Below, piece by piece: positions 34,593 to 48,000 of a stretch of 64,000 nucleotides of DNA. The notes under the pieces were generated by a model. The model was given only the letters and a program-made list of their open reading frames with translations. It was not told the DNA's origin and searched no databases. The stretch lies in contig OZ316894.1 in NCBI GenBank assembly GCA_973895155.1, positions 5,084,001-5,148,000 of the forward strand, read 5' to 3'. Source of the stretch: Marsupella aquatica (Eukaryota > Marchantiophyta). A program made the position numbers and the translations under genes. Every line of letters begins with the position of its first letter. Position 1 is the first letter of the stretch.

Positions 34593-37500
34593 TTATACCC
34601 GGCTGTCCTCAACAGGCGATTTCCTTTGATAGCAACTCACTCCGGGTCTTTCGCAGGGCACATACGTCCAGCCCAAACTTTCCCTTTTCAAGTCGTCAAG
34701 TAAGGGACAGTTTGTTACGAAAACTCGCATGCCCTCCGTTTTCGTTGTCTGGGACGACTGCTCTGCTTGCAACCTGAGCTCGTCACTTTGCTCCCCTTGT
34801 GGCAATGCCCCTTGAACCCAGGACGACTTTCCCAAGCTTTCTGGCAGAGTCTTCAGTCTCGTGCAACTCTCAAGTGTCACTTCTTTCAGACAAGAGAGTT
34901 GCCCCAAACTGTCCGGAAGGCTCTCCAACGTACCACAATAGGAGATGGAGAGCCTTTCTAGAGAAGAGAGAGTTCCAAGCTCATCCGGCAATGTCTCCAA
35001 ACGCGGCAACCACGACAGCCTCAGGGCCCGTAATGACGAAAGGCTACCCAAACCTGCCGGGAGGATCCGTGTATCCCGCCCTGTGAGAGTGAGCTTATGT
35101 TCAAAGCACCTAAAGTGTTCAAAAAGGTCGGGTGCCTCCTCCTGCCCATCACAATCAAATTCAACCTCTTGCAATGATGGAATTTGTCCGAGGCCATCTA
35201 GTAGCCTTCTCCCGCTGTTTCCTGAATCAAGAGTCAAGCTCTTCAGAGACTGAAAGTGCCGTACGCTCTCCGGCAGGCTTTCCAAGCTTCTTGACTGGAT
35301 AGATAATTCTTCCAGGGAAGAGAGGGTTCCAAATTTGTCGGGCAGCCTCTCCAATTTAGAGCACTCCAATATCAACTTTCGAAGAGACTTCAGACGGGAA
35401 AAGCTGTCTGGTAGGGTCTGCAGCAAATTAGCATTAGAAATCTCCAAGTACTGCAGCTCAAGGAGCTGGCAGAAATCCGCTGGCAACCTCTTCAATCTCG
35501 TAGCGTTTCTGAGACTCAATTCTCTCAAATTATGGAGCCCCCCAAAGCTCTCTGGCAGGCAGTCCAAGGTTGATGAATCAATTGACAACACTTCTAGTGC
35601 GGAGAGCTTTCCTAAAGTGTCCGGCAACTCCTCCAACTGGGGGCATTGTAATTTGAAAGTTTTCAATGAAGAAAGCTGCTCCATACTTTCAGGAAGAAGC
35701 TTAGCAACCGAAGACCGGAAAGTCAAATCACGCAGTGCATACAAGTTACCCACACTCAGAGGGAGAGTCTCCACCCCTTTGACATAAAGCTCCAATTCCT
35801 CCAGTAGAGCAAGCTCCCCTAGGCTTTCGGGCAATATCTCCAATTTTGGACAATTTATAATTACCTGGCGGAGAGACTTCAGACAGCAGAAACTTTCAGG
35901 TAAAGTCTCTAGGTGCGCAGATGAAATGTACAATTCCTTCAGTGCCGTCCATTCAGCGAAATCGTCGGGCAAGCTCCTTAGTTGTCCAGCCGTGCTGATT
36001 TGAAGTAATTCTAGTCCCGACAGAAGGCTGAAGCTCGGAGGGAGCCTTTCCAGAGCCACGCCTGTCAAATACAGTTCTCGTAGAGAGGCTAAGTTGCCAA
36101 AAGCATCCCCCAACTCTTCGAAGCGACTGCACCCCGCTATCCTTAACTGCTTGAGTCCCGAAAGCCGGGAGAAAGACTGCGGTAGACACTTGATCAACGG
36201 GCAGCCCATGATGTGCACTTCTTCCAATGAGGTGAGTGAACTGCCAAAGGAGTCAGGGAGACCTGCAAGCTTACAGTCTTCAATTTCTAACGTTGCAAGG
36301 CGGGATAGATTCCCTAAGGATTCAGGTAACGCCAAAGACATTATCCTGTCAAGTGCAAGATGTTCGAGGGCTCGGAGGTTGCCAAATGATTTCGGCAAAG
36401 TGAGAGACCTTAGATTCCTCAACTCCAACCGTCTCAACCGAGATAGATTCCCAAAATTCTCAGGCAGATGGACCAAACCTTCTAGTTTCGACAGACACAA
36501 AATGCGCAGATTGGTCAGGTTCCCCAATGCTTCCGGAAACTCCTCTGGAATCCAAAACTTTGATATTTCAAGCACAGCCAAATTCTCCATTTTGTTGAGG
36601 CTCAGCTCGAACTTTGACAATTTCCATCCGTAACGTCCGACAACCTCTAGAAGCGATATCTTCCTCGTGAGACCATTTCCCGAACCTTCTGTGGAGACAC
36701 GACAAAGATCTATGTATTTCAATCCCTCCAGTTTGGCCAGCGAATCCAACTGAAGGGTCCGTTGGCTGTTGTGGGGTTCAAAACTATACAGGAGCCTCAA
36801 ACATTTAGTCCTTACCTCCACCTGCACATTTAAGGGTAATTATTAAATGATTATTTCCTAGCGACAAGTAGTGGTCGACTAAGAAGGCAAATATAAGGAA
36901 AGTAGATAAGGTTCAATTTTCTCCTTTTAGCCTACCTTGCATGATTGTAATAGGTACATAAGTTTACTGTACTGGAAAGGACAGTTACCTCCTTGTCATT
37001 CAAGCGATCCACTGCTGAGTCTGATGATGCATCATTAGTAGCCAAAACCATGATGTCATTGGAAATATTCTGAGCCATGTCTCGAAGCTGCTCATGGACC
37101 CATACTTTGTTGTTGATTTCTTTCACCAATGACCTGCTCACTAAGTTCTCCCACGTTGTCTGCATAGTTTGTGTTAGACTGCTCCATGCGGCAAGGGCCC
37201 GGTCCAATGGCCGTTCGAAGAAACATGACGCAGCCTCTGTGAACATCTCCTGTTCCTCTGGTAACAGGGCATCATAGCTTATCCTCAAAGAAGCCCACAC
37301 TCTGTCCCTCTTCTCCCCAGTTATGGCTTGTGCTTCTCTCAACCTCTGTAGAGTTTCTATCCACACTCGACCATTTCTTCCTCTGAGGTAAGTGCCCATA
37401 ACTTCCAACGTCAACGGCAACCCACCACACTTTTTAACCACTGCATTGACTTTGTCAATCAGAAAGTCTGGAACATGCTTCAATTCAAATGCATGATGGC

Positions 37501-40263
37501 AGAATAGTGTCTTTGCATCATCGTCTTTCAAAAACTCTACCTCATGGACAATGCAACCTTTATAATATTTGAAAACTTCTTTGTCTCGGCTTGTCATGAT
37601 AACACAACTGCCCGCTCGAAAGTGCTCCAATTTTGGTAGAACTTTGAGCTGATCCTGCGCATCTACGTCATCCATGGCAATTAAAGCTTTCTTGCTGCGC
37701 AAATGCTGCCACTCGACTGAACCCTTGTCTGTTTTCTTCCCATTGTGATAAAAGTGATTGAGAACCCGATCCTCCAATTTGTGTGATGGGATGCCTTTTA
37801 CATTATGCACAAAGCACGTGTATTCAAAGTCTTTGGAAAGAATGTTAAATGCTTGCATTGCAAGAGCGGTCTTGCCAATCCCACCCATGCCAAAAATTCC
37901 AACAGTAGCTCCACCGATAAGCTTCTCCTTCACATCCAAGGCGCGTCTCTCCAAATCAAGAGGGAAGTTTGGAAGCCCATGAACTTCATGAATAGGCACT
38001 TCCGCCTGAAGAGATAAAATAATTTGGATCAGAACACTCCGAATTATAGATAGCAACTACAGTGTTCTTATAACAATCATTCATGGTTGAAGCCAACAAT
38101 ATACGTAGTTGTAAATCATTTTGAAGGTGGAAGAATGGTGAACTATGAAGGTATTTGGTTTCCACAGGATGTGAACGTTTAAGGAATGACTGTTACCACT
38201 AGCCACCTAGATTGAGCCTATCCAACTTTGCATATATAGGAAAAGTGTTGTCAAGAAAAGCAACAGAGTTTTGGTCTATAGCCCTGGGGGACTATCAGTC
38301 CCACTCAAAGGTGGACCTTTGATGTATCCTGAAATTAAGAAACTGTCCGGTCAACATCTGTGGTCTTGCCCAGCCAAATATTGACCAACTGGGATTGTAA
38401 CAACTGGAAGTGCATTATCTCAATAACACTGAAGTAACCACAGACCCTCTATATAGAATTCAGAACAATCCGTGGCCGTTGTCAGACAGTGGTGTACGTC
38501 AAAACTCTCTCTATATCTTTAGGAGGCTTGCTCTTTCTATCGATTCCTATTGGTTTTACTCATATCCAAGTGTTGCAATAGCGCATCCATGTTGGTTATG
38601 TACGTTAAGCGAAAATGGAAATCTTCAGTGTCTGCTTCATCCTTAATTTCCAATTACATTTCCCATCAACAACTACTCTGATTTTTGTTGTGGACATTTC
38701 AGTACATACTCTGAGAAATGCTTGCAATTCAGCAATGATTTCACTACGAAGACATCACAAAGCCTAACTTAGGTCATGCGCTTAAAGTGACGAATTGGGT
38801 GCCAACTAACGGCTGCATAATCCTACCTTCATTTCGTCAACCACGTGCATGAGGAAGTCCTTGAGCTTGTGGAAGCTCCTTGAGGACTTGCTCCTTGCTC
38901 GACAAATGGAAAAATGGTCTGCTCCGTCTACAATATTAAAATTATACTTCCGCACAGATGCCTCAGGGCCCACCATGACTTCCCCATCCTGCCCATCAAT
39001 GACCAAAGGTTGAACTTCATTAGATCACAACTGTGTGCTTGTCTCCATTCCAGGCTTCCAGAGCAGACTTCTCAACACCTCAAGGTTGGCAATCCACAGG
39101 AACAAGTGCTTCTAAATTACTCAAACATCAAATGTTAATACTGCAATCAGTAAAATGCCGCTGGATACCATATGCTATAGAAGGTTGAATGCTCCGACAG
39201 CATTAATTGTTACTTCATGCAGAATATTACCAATGGCCACTCAATTACAACAGTAAGCAAAACGAAATTTTGACTAGATGATTAGGTAGCAATCGCCCTT
39301 GTACCAAATTTGTAGGGCGACCTTCACCAAGTGATGCGAACTGCCACTTCTCATACACTTTCGGTATGGCATCAAATCGACCATTCAGCCGTTCCGTGTC
39401 TTTACTCAACGTTGTGAAGAACTTTAACAAAGCACCTCCAATTTTATCTGCCAGACGGTCTGCAGCAGGGCTTCCGTGATGAGGGGTAGCATAATCAAAT
39501 ACCCCTCTCATGCTGTTAACAAACTTCTCCAACTTCGCCCTCTGAAAATTTCGGCTCACTTGGAGTCGCTCATGCGCTTGGCAACATAATTCTTTGATCA
39601 CCAATCCTCCAATCGAGTGGCCTACCAATACAATTGGACAATTCGACTCTTGCCCAATGTTTGCCATCAGGAGATCTGAGATCAGGTTTTCCCCTAAATT
39701 GAACATATCAATGTCATCGTTTGAAATATTTCTTAGGATTCCACTGTAAGACACTGAGAATATCTGAGCTTCAGGAATCTCCTCAACCAACCACTGCTGC
39801 GGCCAGATGCAGGAGTCATCCTCACATTTCCATGTAGACAAATGTGGGTCCCTGATGTTTGGCCCCAACTGGAGGCCATGGAAAAACACAACCTGTATGC
39901 TTGGTCTGCCTGCAGGCTTGTACAACTGGTACACGGAGTCATTCACCTGAGAAAACCAATCACAATGAGAAAAAAGGGACTGCGAATGTCACCAGTCGTG
40001 CTCTGCATGGATGACAGAGGCTCGACTCGGCTTAAAAGCAACGTCTTAAACAGCTTTAATGGGATTGCTAAGGTATGACGATAGTGATGCTCAAGAGCTT
40101 TCCAAATTGACTCAACTATAAAAACAAACCTAACGCGATTTGGACAAGTAGACTCAACGAAAAAGCAAAAAACCTCGAAGCCCGATTTCAGGGGATCTGG
40201 ACTGCGTAGTACCTGCAAAATTTGAGAAGACCCTTGCGGTCTGGATGAGGAGGCACCCAACAT
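34593..40263 (-). CDS. NLR copy B: alpha/beta-hydrolase-NB-ARC-LRR immune receptor
   Basis: Five exons are modelled on the minus strand: 40263-40213, 39946-39305, 38988-38827, 38005-36989 and 36821-34593, giving 1366 residues. All introns are GT-AG and phase 0 (266, 316, 821 and 167 bases). The hydrolase (about 1-285) has the oxyanion-loop FFHGLQ near 38-43, nucleophile elbow GHSIGG with Ser128, and the candidate catalytic His256 in GADHFSICR. The NB-ARC (286-624) has P-loop GMGGIGKTA, kinase-2 LIAMDDVD, RNBS-B CVIMTSRD, GLPL as CGGLPLTL, and VHEQ in place of MHD. Residues 625-1366 are LRRs of the LPESLGxLxxLxxLxI type. Kinase-2 ends in Asp, as in TIR-type rather than CC-type NLRs. This is the HNL architecture of liverworts, presumed to sense pathogens in the cytoplasm. 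Exon 1 (MLGASSSRPQ) is the least certain part. Confidence 0.85.
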
Positions 40264-42209
40264 TGGGTGGCAAGGAAGCTTTGGGGACAATCAATGGGCC
40301 GTAGCCACAAGGAACCCACAAATCAAGTCTAGGGAAGGCTACTGATATCGTATAAGGAATCACCGTCTTGATCTTCAGAGTCTTTCTCATATCATTTAGG
40401 AGACTCATGCACTCACTTAAAAGTAGAGCAAGTGGTGTACTCAGTTCAGGGCTCGGTACTCAATTGGAAGACGACTATTTGAGGAGTTCAGGACCTGTCC
40501 GGTAGAAGTTTGTGACCCAAGACTAGAAATAAATTTGACATTTCTTAGTCATTGTGAACTGGAGCAAAGTATGAATTACATATGCCGAAGTCTAATTTCA
40601 GGAAAACGATTCTCAGAAGAATGCCGCACGTATAAATCCGCAATGGTGACGTGGAGGCAACGGTCGGAATTGTGCGTAGTTAATACGACCACCGACTTGG
40701 ACTCTCCTCGATCCATATACATCAGGTGATCAGGAGCTCCAGAGGTCTAGAGTGGGACCGACTTGAATACAAACTGAACAGTTTGCTTTGCGTAGAACAA
40801 GGGGATGTTGAATGGTGACAATTTAGTCTAAGATAAGACTACGCATTGGTCACGCTGGCTAAAAGAGAAAATTAGGCCGATCCTCCGTCTCTTCTTTCCC
40901 CTGGACTGCTGTGACTTCTGCAATTGCACATTCGAGACAATATCCGAACACATTGTTAGTGATCTCTGTCTCACAGCATGTGTGATATGAAGACGACATA
41001 ATTGTTCGCACTTGCGGGTGGACGACAGGGAATGGACGATGCAGTCGAGGTGGCAGAGAGACATTACTCAACAACAAAAGCGGCGAACGACAATGGAATT
41101 TGAGGTGGGAAATGGACGAAGACATCTGTTTTTGAACAGTCTGCCTCTGTCCAACGAGCCTTTCTGAGCTCCAGAGATTCGGAGGTGAGGGTGAAGGTTT
41201 GAGATCAGGGAACGATTTATTGAGAAGGTTGATCAGTTCATTAGAGATCAAATATCTTTTGAAGAAGTCACTGTTCGGTCAGTTTCCTTCGGTACTCGAG
41301 GATCAGCCGGGCTCTCAACGTACAGGTGAATAGGGTGATTAACTGAAATCTTCTGTAGATGAGCTTGCAAACTATAGCTCTTCACGAATTGGGTCTCTAG
41401 CAGTCCAGGACATCGCTATTGAACAGGCCCAAACGAAGTGGGGAACAACATCACGCGAAAATGAACCCAAAACGCACAATTTTTGTGGTTAACCAAGATC
41501 TAGAAGTACCTGATGAACGCGTTTTCTGGTTCCTCAAGCTCACGTAAAAAAATCGACCGTCCCACAGCACAGTGAAGGTGACCTTGTCGAGGCCGTTCAC
41601 ATCCCTTCAATATCATCAGTCGTCCGCACTGTAGAACAATTGGAAACCAGAAGAAATCACGAAAAGATAGAAGAAACTGACGATAATCTGATGCCACGGT
41701 CACCTGGTGCACAGGTTCTAATCCAAGAGCCTAGCGAAAGCCGGCAGAACAAAGGTGGACGGCTTTGTGACGTTTGTACGAGAACAATTTCCTTGGGATT
41801 GTGTGACTTTTGGTGCTCGGACCGATTGACCTGGCTTTAAAGTTTACCCTTCTAATGCTCATCCTACCAAGTCAGCACTTGAAGGAATTGTAAACTATGA
41901 ATTTTCCTAGGGGCCCACCGTCCAGCGAAGCTTTACCGGCCTTAGTGAGGAGTCCACCGAGCGACCATAGCGACTGTAAACCTGACGGTTTGAGTTTGTA
42001 CCCTTTTGCACTAGGTCGCCTGTTTCACTTGAACTAAAGGAAGGTTGCCCCTGCAGCGATCGGTTTTAGTGGACGAGAGATTATTTTACATGATTGTATG
42101 AGTTGGAACTTTGTTAAACTGATGGCTAATTTAAGAGACCAGGCTAACTTGGACAGTTGGCCAGTCGGGGAATTTTGCTCTTGCAACTTGGAGCTTTGTT
42201 GATAACACA
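40264..42209. other. Upstream region of NLR copy B
   Basis: This should hold the promoter and 5'UTR of copy B, read leftward. A minus-strand frame at 40859-41251 has no family motif and no supported junction to exon 1. Other frames are short. No repeat shared with the rest of the window was recognised, apart from the junction at about 42210. Confidence 0.4.
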
Positions 42210-42665
42210 AGTTTATCTTGCACTTTCAGGTTGTGAGTGCCCTTGACAGCCTTGTCCAAAATACAAACCCAGCACACTCGGAGGGCTTAATGGATCAATT
42301 AAATCAGTTGCATAATAGGTCCAGTACTCACCTGAAGAAGAGTTCATTATCAAACTACCATGAGGATACAGCGGGTGAGCGCCGACAGCATAGGACGTGG
42401 ACAATCCGGACAATTTATCAGCACTGATGTATCAACCTTATAGTTCTTTGAACAATAGTCATGGGTATGCAGGAGAGCAAACATTACCTTCAGAATTAAA
42501 CAACAAAAAACTACATTTTCCAACCTTGAGTTTCTTCATTACTTTGACCTCAAGGTTTTCTGGCAATATGACACAAATTGGACTAGTGAGAGACAACATG
42601 TGCTAGTGAAGTGTGTATTTGGGTCTTTCCCTAGTATGACAAAAACGTTTGCCAATGCTTATTGG
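42210..42665. repeat. Deleted remnant of an NLR 3'-flank block
   Basis: 42210-42556 matches 33270-33610, starting TTATCTTGCACTTTCAGG. At about 42557 it jumps to sequence matching 34462-34566 (TCTGGCAATATGACACAAAT, then GACAAAAACGTTTGCCAAT). An internal segment of about 850 bases is therefore missing. The match ends just before the point where an LRR exon should begin, and no LRR sequence follows. It marks a lost receptor unit. Confidence 0.75.
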
Positions 42666-43960
42666 TAAGTGGTGCATAAACTCAACTCTATGCACTTATT
42701 GTTTACTAGTCCATACCAAGGATAAGTGCAGGCTTGGGGCATCTCCCCAATTTATGTGTATTCTCCCAAGGCATGGTCTGTCTACAAAATGACATTGAGG
42801 CAGGAATGAGCTCGCTCTGGCCATTGGAAGAAGGGTGCCTTTTTGTAGATCCCTCCATTAGATTTCGAAAGGGCAGCCAAGAAAGATCTGGAAACCCTTG
42901 AAAGTGCACAATAAATCTAGCTTGTTAGATCCAAAAGATCAGTGCATGCAATCGGCAAGAGGCAGTGGTGAATGGTGGCGAGAGCCACCAGGCTCAAGCC
43001 ATAAAATCTTCAATTCCAACGGAAGAAATTAAGTTGTTCTGGCGACAGTGTGTACTACAAGCCGACAGTAGTTTAAGTTTGTGAGGGTGTTTCTTTCTGG
43101 GGTTCCATAGTGAAGTTTCTGTGATATTGAGATACATGAACCTCTTTTGTTGTGTCAAATGAGTTTGAGTTTGGGTTTTCAGGTACCCCTTTCAGAATGT
43201 GTTTTGGCTGTAGCTTCGTCATTTTGATCTGATTGGGCTAAAAGGTTTGGTGTTGGTGTCAATATGGGACATTCACTGCAATTGTTTTGGGGAAAATGAA
43301 ACTCCCAGAATTTTCTGACTAGCAACACCAAACCAATCAGATAAAGGAACTCCAAAAGAGTGTTAACATGCCTCTATAAATGCTATCCTTAATACAGACA
43401 GGCAGGGCCACCAAGGAGAGGGGAAACTTCCCATACTCCACATCAGAAAACACCATGAGGGTGGGGACAGGAGAAAGATTGGCAGGAAGGAAGGGTGGGG
43501 AAAGGGTGAGGGGAGGGTCTCATTGTTTCAACACTCTCAACAACTTACACACTTGACAACACTTCTTTGCTCCATCTCAAGATTTTCCATGCGACACGCA
43601 GACATAGAACTAGTGACAACAAATTATGTACTATATGTGCAAACCAAGATGGCACTAAATTAAACAAATAGGCTATTGCCAGAGTGGCTACCTCCCTCAT
43701 TCACGGGATGTACTTGATGGACCCCTACAATAAGAAGATTAATCGATGAACCCCATGCATGATCCAGACCCTTGATGGTCCTTAAATCAATGGACCCAGA
43801 ACTCAACTAAATTGAATAACTCATGCAGTACATGAAGCAACATTCCACTCATTCTTCTCCTCTCCCTTATCCATTTTGCTCCACAATTTCAAGAAAAGGG
43901 CACTATTTACGGTGAAACCCGGTGGATCAGGGTTTGTCATAGTTGGAGGTGGTTTAAAGT
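42666..43960. other. Intergenic DNA, nothing recognised
   Basis: No open frame with a motif, no RNA gene, and no repeat shared with other parts of the window was identified. Confidence 0.4.
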
Positions 43961-44291
43961 AATTTGGGAGAGAAATATACCCAATGGACACCTAATTTGA
44001 AAAACGTTGCTCTATGTACCGCATGAGTTTTTGGGGAAGCCGAATGACCATAAATATATTCTAATGGACACCTAAATTGAAAAAATATACTTCGATGAAC
44101 ACCCTTCTATATGGCTATATTCTAATGGACACCTAAATTGAAAAAATATACTTCGATGAACACCCTTCTATATGGCTAGTGGCCGTTTCAGAGAAAAAAC
44201 ATCAACCAACACTTTTCAATTTAGGTGTTCATGGAGTATATGTTTTTCAATTTACAGTAGGTGTCCATCGATAATATTTCTCTCCCCAATT
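43961..44291. mobile_element. MITE-like inverted-repeat element
   Basis: The ends AATTTGGGAGAGAAATATAC at 43961 and, reading the minus strand from 44291, AATTGGGGAGAGAAATATTA form imperfect terminal inverted repeats of about 40 bases. These continue through a shared GGACACCTA and AATTGAAAAAC. The interior repeats GGACACCTAAATTGAAAAA several times, including an exact 61-base tandem duplication from about 44055 to 44177. There is no coding capacity. I could not settle the target-site duplication. Confidence 0.6.
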
Positions 44292-44329
44292 CCTTAATTA
44301 AAACCAAATGGGCCTGGACTTAGAGACAC

Positions 44330-44871
44330 GCCTGTACCTGTCCCTGTGCTTTACCAGTACCTTATTTGGGTGCCGCGTCGCAGTGCCGTCATTACCGTTT
44401 GTTCTCCAAAAGCTGTTTGATTCCTTTCCTCAGTCTTTCCTTTCCTTACTGTTCTTCTCTCACTGCTCTCGTCCAAGCTTTATCCTATGCAGAAGGTCGC
44501 GAAGGTCGCGAAGGTCGGCCCTGCAGAGTGTTGAGCATAGACGACATTCGTAACGGCAAGCCCATGAACCATCCAACGCACAATAGTCGACACAGAGAGA
44601 TACGTGGTTCACCTCCACATGAGGCTACGTCCACGGGAACACACAAGAGCTTTACTGCACTCTAGGCCGACCGGCCATACCAAGCATCCACAGCACAAGC
44701 TCTCCCTATCTCTCAACTAGCTCCGTAACAATGAGCCTAAGTTCCACCAGGGTCTGGCATCAGCCCTAGCTATATGCACAACAGCACTACCGCTAACATT
44801 AGCAAGTCCTAACCCAAGTTAGACTAACTATAGTTAGCTCATGAGTCACAAGACTAGAGCAATATCTAACA
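44330..44871 (-). repeat. 3' LTR of the copia element (outer end approximate)
   Basis: On the minus strand a polypurine tract CAAGGGGGAGTT (about 44872-44883) is followed directly by TGTTAGATATTGCTCTAGTC. This is the usual PPT-LTR junction of Ty1/copia elements. The LTR's outer end was not located because no second LTR is present for comparison, so the low-coordinate boundary is a guess. Confidence 0.55.
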
Positions 44872-45078
44872 AACTCCCCCTTGACTCTTGTCTTGGGGAC
44901 TAGACTAAATGCTACCATATGGAATCCTCAGCGGGAAGTTCTAGACAATCACCAAACCAGGTCTCCCCCTAAAAACCACAAGGGTTAACTAAGGGTTAAC
45001 TAGAACTAAGCCGTAGCCAAACCGGAATGAGTAATCCATATACAAATAGTCACACATTGCTAAATAACTCTACTTGCA

Positions 45079-48000
45079 CTACAAATGCAAAACCTGCAAA
45101 GTAGCACGGTGTCTTGAGAAACTCTCCAAAGGAATCACTTTGGTAAAGGCATCAGCGGGATTGAGCTTTCCATCAATCTTGACTAGCTCAAAAGTTTTAT
45201 CAGACACTGCTTGCCTGATAAAATGGTACCTGATATCAATGTGCTTCACCCTACTATCCATCACCTGGTTAGCAGCCAAGTGAAGAGCACTCTGACTATC
45301 ACAGTTTAGAGTCATTTTTCCATGCTCTAAACCCATCTCCGCGATCAACTTATCCAACCAAATTGCTTCCTTTGCTGCTTCTGCTGCTGCAACATACTCT
45401 GCTTCTGTAGTAGACTGAGATATGCACTTCTGCAAGGTAGATTTCCAACTGATACATCCTCCTCCAAGAGTGTATACAAACCCAGTTGTAGACCTCCTTG
45501 TATCCAGACAGCCTCCATAGTCAGAATCTACATAGCCAACTAACGTTCTATCTGATCTATTATCAAATAATAATCCATAGTCCTGTGTACCCTTTAGATA
45601 CCTGAGAATCCACTTCACAGCTTCCCAATGTACCTTCCCTGGATTTGACATGAATCTGCTAACCTTGCCCATCGCTAGGGCCAAGTCAGGCCTAGTACAA
45701 GTCATCAAATACATCAGACTGCCTACTGCCTTCTCATAAGGAATCTTAGCCATCAGACCTTTCTCCACAGCATCCGTAGGAGAGAAAGCCGATGATAACT
45801 TGAAATGTGAAGCTAAAGGAATACTCACTGGCTTACAGTTCTCCATGTTGAATCGTGCAAGTACTTTCCTCGCATACTGGCCTTGACTCAAGCACAACTG
45901 TCCAGTCTCAGAGTTCCTAAAAATCTCCATCCCTAAGATCCTCTTTGCCTTACCAAGATCCTTCATCCTGAATTCAGCACTCAATTTTGCCTTGAGATTG
46001 TCAACCTCAGATTGATCTTTAGCCACAATCAGCATGTCATCCACATAGATCACTAGAATGATGAAACCAAACACATCATTCTTGACTGATTTCGTATACA
46101 CACAAGGATCATACACCATCCTTGTAAAACCTTGAGCAAGCATGAAATCATCAAACCGCTTGTTCCACTGTCTGGGAGACTGCTTCAATCCATACAAGGA
46201 CTTGAGCAATCTGCAAACTAAGTTCTCTTGGCCCTTCTTCATAAAGCCTAGTGGCTGTCTCATGAAGATCATCTCTTCCAAGTTGCCATAGAGAAAAGCA
46301 GTAACAACATCCATTTGATCCATCACCAGACCAAAAAACACAACAAGCTGACACAAGATCCGAATTGTGGAATACTTAGCCACCGGTGAAAAGACCTCAT
46401 TGTAGTCCACTCCTTTCTCCTGAGTGAACCCCTTGGCAACAAGCCTTGCCTTGTAGATCTTATCTCCACCCTCTGAAGGACTGTCCTTCAACTTGTAAAT
46501 CCACTTGCTGTCCACCACTTGCTGACCTCTTGGAAGCTCCACCAGCTCCCATGTCTTGTTGTCACTCAAAGATTGCAACTCCCTCTGCATTGTTGCATTC
46601 CACTCATGCTTCTGCTCTGAAGCACAAGCCTCACTGTACGAAGAAGGCTCCCCTTCTTCCAAGATCAAAGCCATATCATCATCATCAGGTGCAATGTCAA
46701 TGTCATCTAGCTTAGATGAGTCTGCCCATTGACCATACCTGGTAGGAGCTCTAGTAGAACGACTGGAAGTTCTTCTAGTAGATGACTCAAGCTGATCTGC
46801 TGCTCCTGCTGGTTGAATTTGAGGTACCCCAGCAACAATCTGCTCCTCTTGTTCCATCACAGGAACCAACTCCAAGCCCGGAGCTTCTCCATCTCTCCTA
46901 TCATGAACTGCATCATGACTAATCTCCCCCTCAACCCGGTCCGGGATGGGAGATTTCCCCTTGTCAGTATGGGAGTCCTGAGAACTCTCCCCCTCCTTTG
47001 ATGATCTGGACTCATTAAAGGACACATCTCTACTGACAATTAACTTACAGGTTACTGGATCCCATAACCTATAACCCTTCACACCTTTCTGATAGCCAAG
47101 GAAAATGCACTTCTTCGACTTGGACTCCAGCTTGGATCGAAGCTGGGAAGGTGTAAGCACATAAGCATCACATCCAAAAATCCTCAGATGTGAGTAATCT
47201 GCTGGACGCTCGTACCTCATTTCAAATGGCGTCTTGAATCCAATAGAACTGGATGGAGAAAAATTTACCAAATAAGCTGTAGTGTTGACAGCTTCAGCCC
47301 AAAACTCATGTGGTAAGCATGATTGACTCAACATACTCCTCGAGCGGTCCAATAGTGTTCTGTTGAGTCTCTCAGAAACACCATTCTGCTGAGGAGTATA
47401 ACTTGTTGTGAGATGGCGGGTAATCCCCTGCTCCTTACAATACATTCCAAATTCCCTGGAACTGTATTCACCGCCGTTATCCGATCGAAGATATCTCACC
47501 TTGTTACCAGTCTGATTCTCAACTTAGGCTTTCCACTCCTTAAAAGTGGCAAAAACATCAGACTTACTGTGTAGAAAGTATATCCACACATACCTTGAGT
47601 AATCGTCTATGAACGTGACATAGTATAACCGTCCAGAATGTGAGGGAGTAGGGGCTGGACCCCACACATCACTATGTACATACTCAAGTACCTCCTTGCT
47701 GGTGTGAGTTCCAACTCTGAAGGGTTTCCTGTGCTGCTTCCCAAGCACACAATGCTCACAAAATTCCAACTTACAAGATTGCAAATTAGAAAGTAATCCT
47801 TTCTTCTGAAGAATAACCAAACCTTTTTCACTCATGTGGCCCAAACGGAAGTGCCACAGCCAGGCCGTCTCCTCATGAGATAAGGTTACATTGGCTTCAT
47901 CACAAACTACACTGCCCTCCAAAATGTATAGATTGCTATGTCTCTTTCCCTTCAATACAACTTTAGTACCAGTTGAAATCTGAAGGACACCATTAGCAGA

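Noticed and set aside
36094-36633. Long plus-strand frames opposite the LRR exons (also 35335-35787, 60511-61173, 14603-14983)
   Set aside because: They are antisense shadows of the repetitive LRR coding sequence. The composition is Ser/Arg/Asn-rich with no domain motif, and they recur only because the minus-strand genes are duplicated.
36932-38056. NB-ARC exon of copy B as a stand-alone 374-residue gene starting upstream of the acceptor
   Set aside because: The apparent start is a TTG codon inside the intron. Homology among the three copies begins exactly at the acceptor (CTCTTCAG), and extension past 36989 reads through a conserved donor.
38989-39010. Alternative acceptors for hydrolase exon 3 (after ATGAAG or CACACAG)
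   Set aside because: They give the wrong phase or an immediate stop. The GGGCAG acceptor keeps phase 0 on both sides in copies B and C.
40859-41251. Upstream minus-strand frame of 130 codons as an N-terminal exon of NLR copy B
   Set aside because: No hydrolase or signalling motif, no ATG at a sensible place, and no supported splice junction to 40263.
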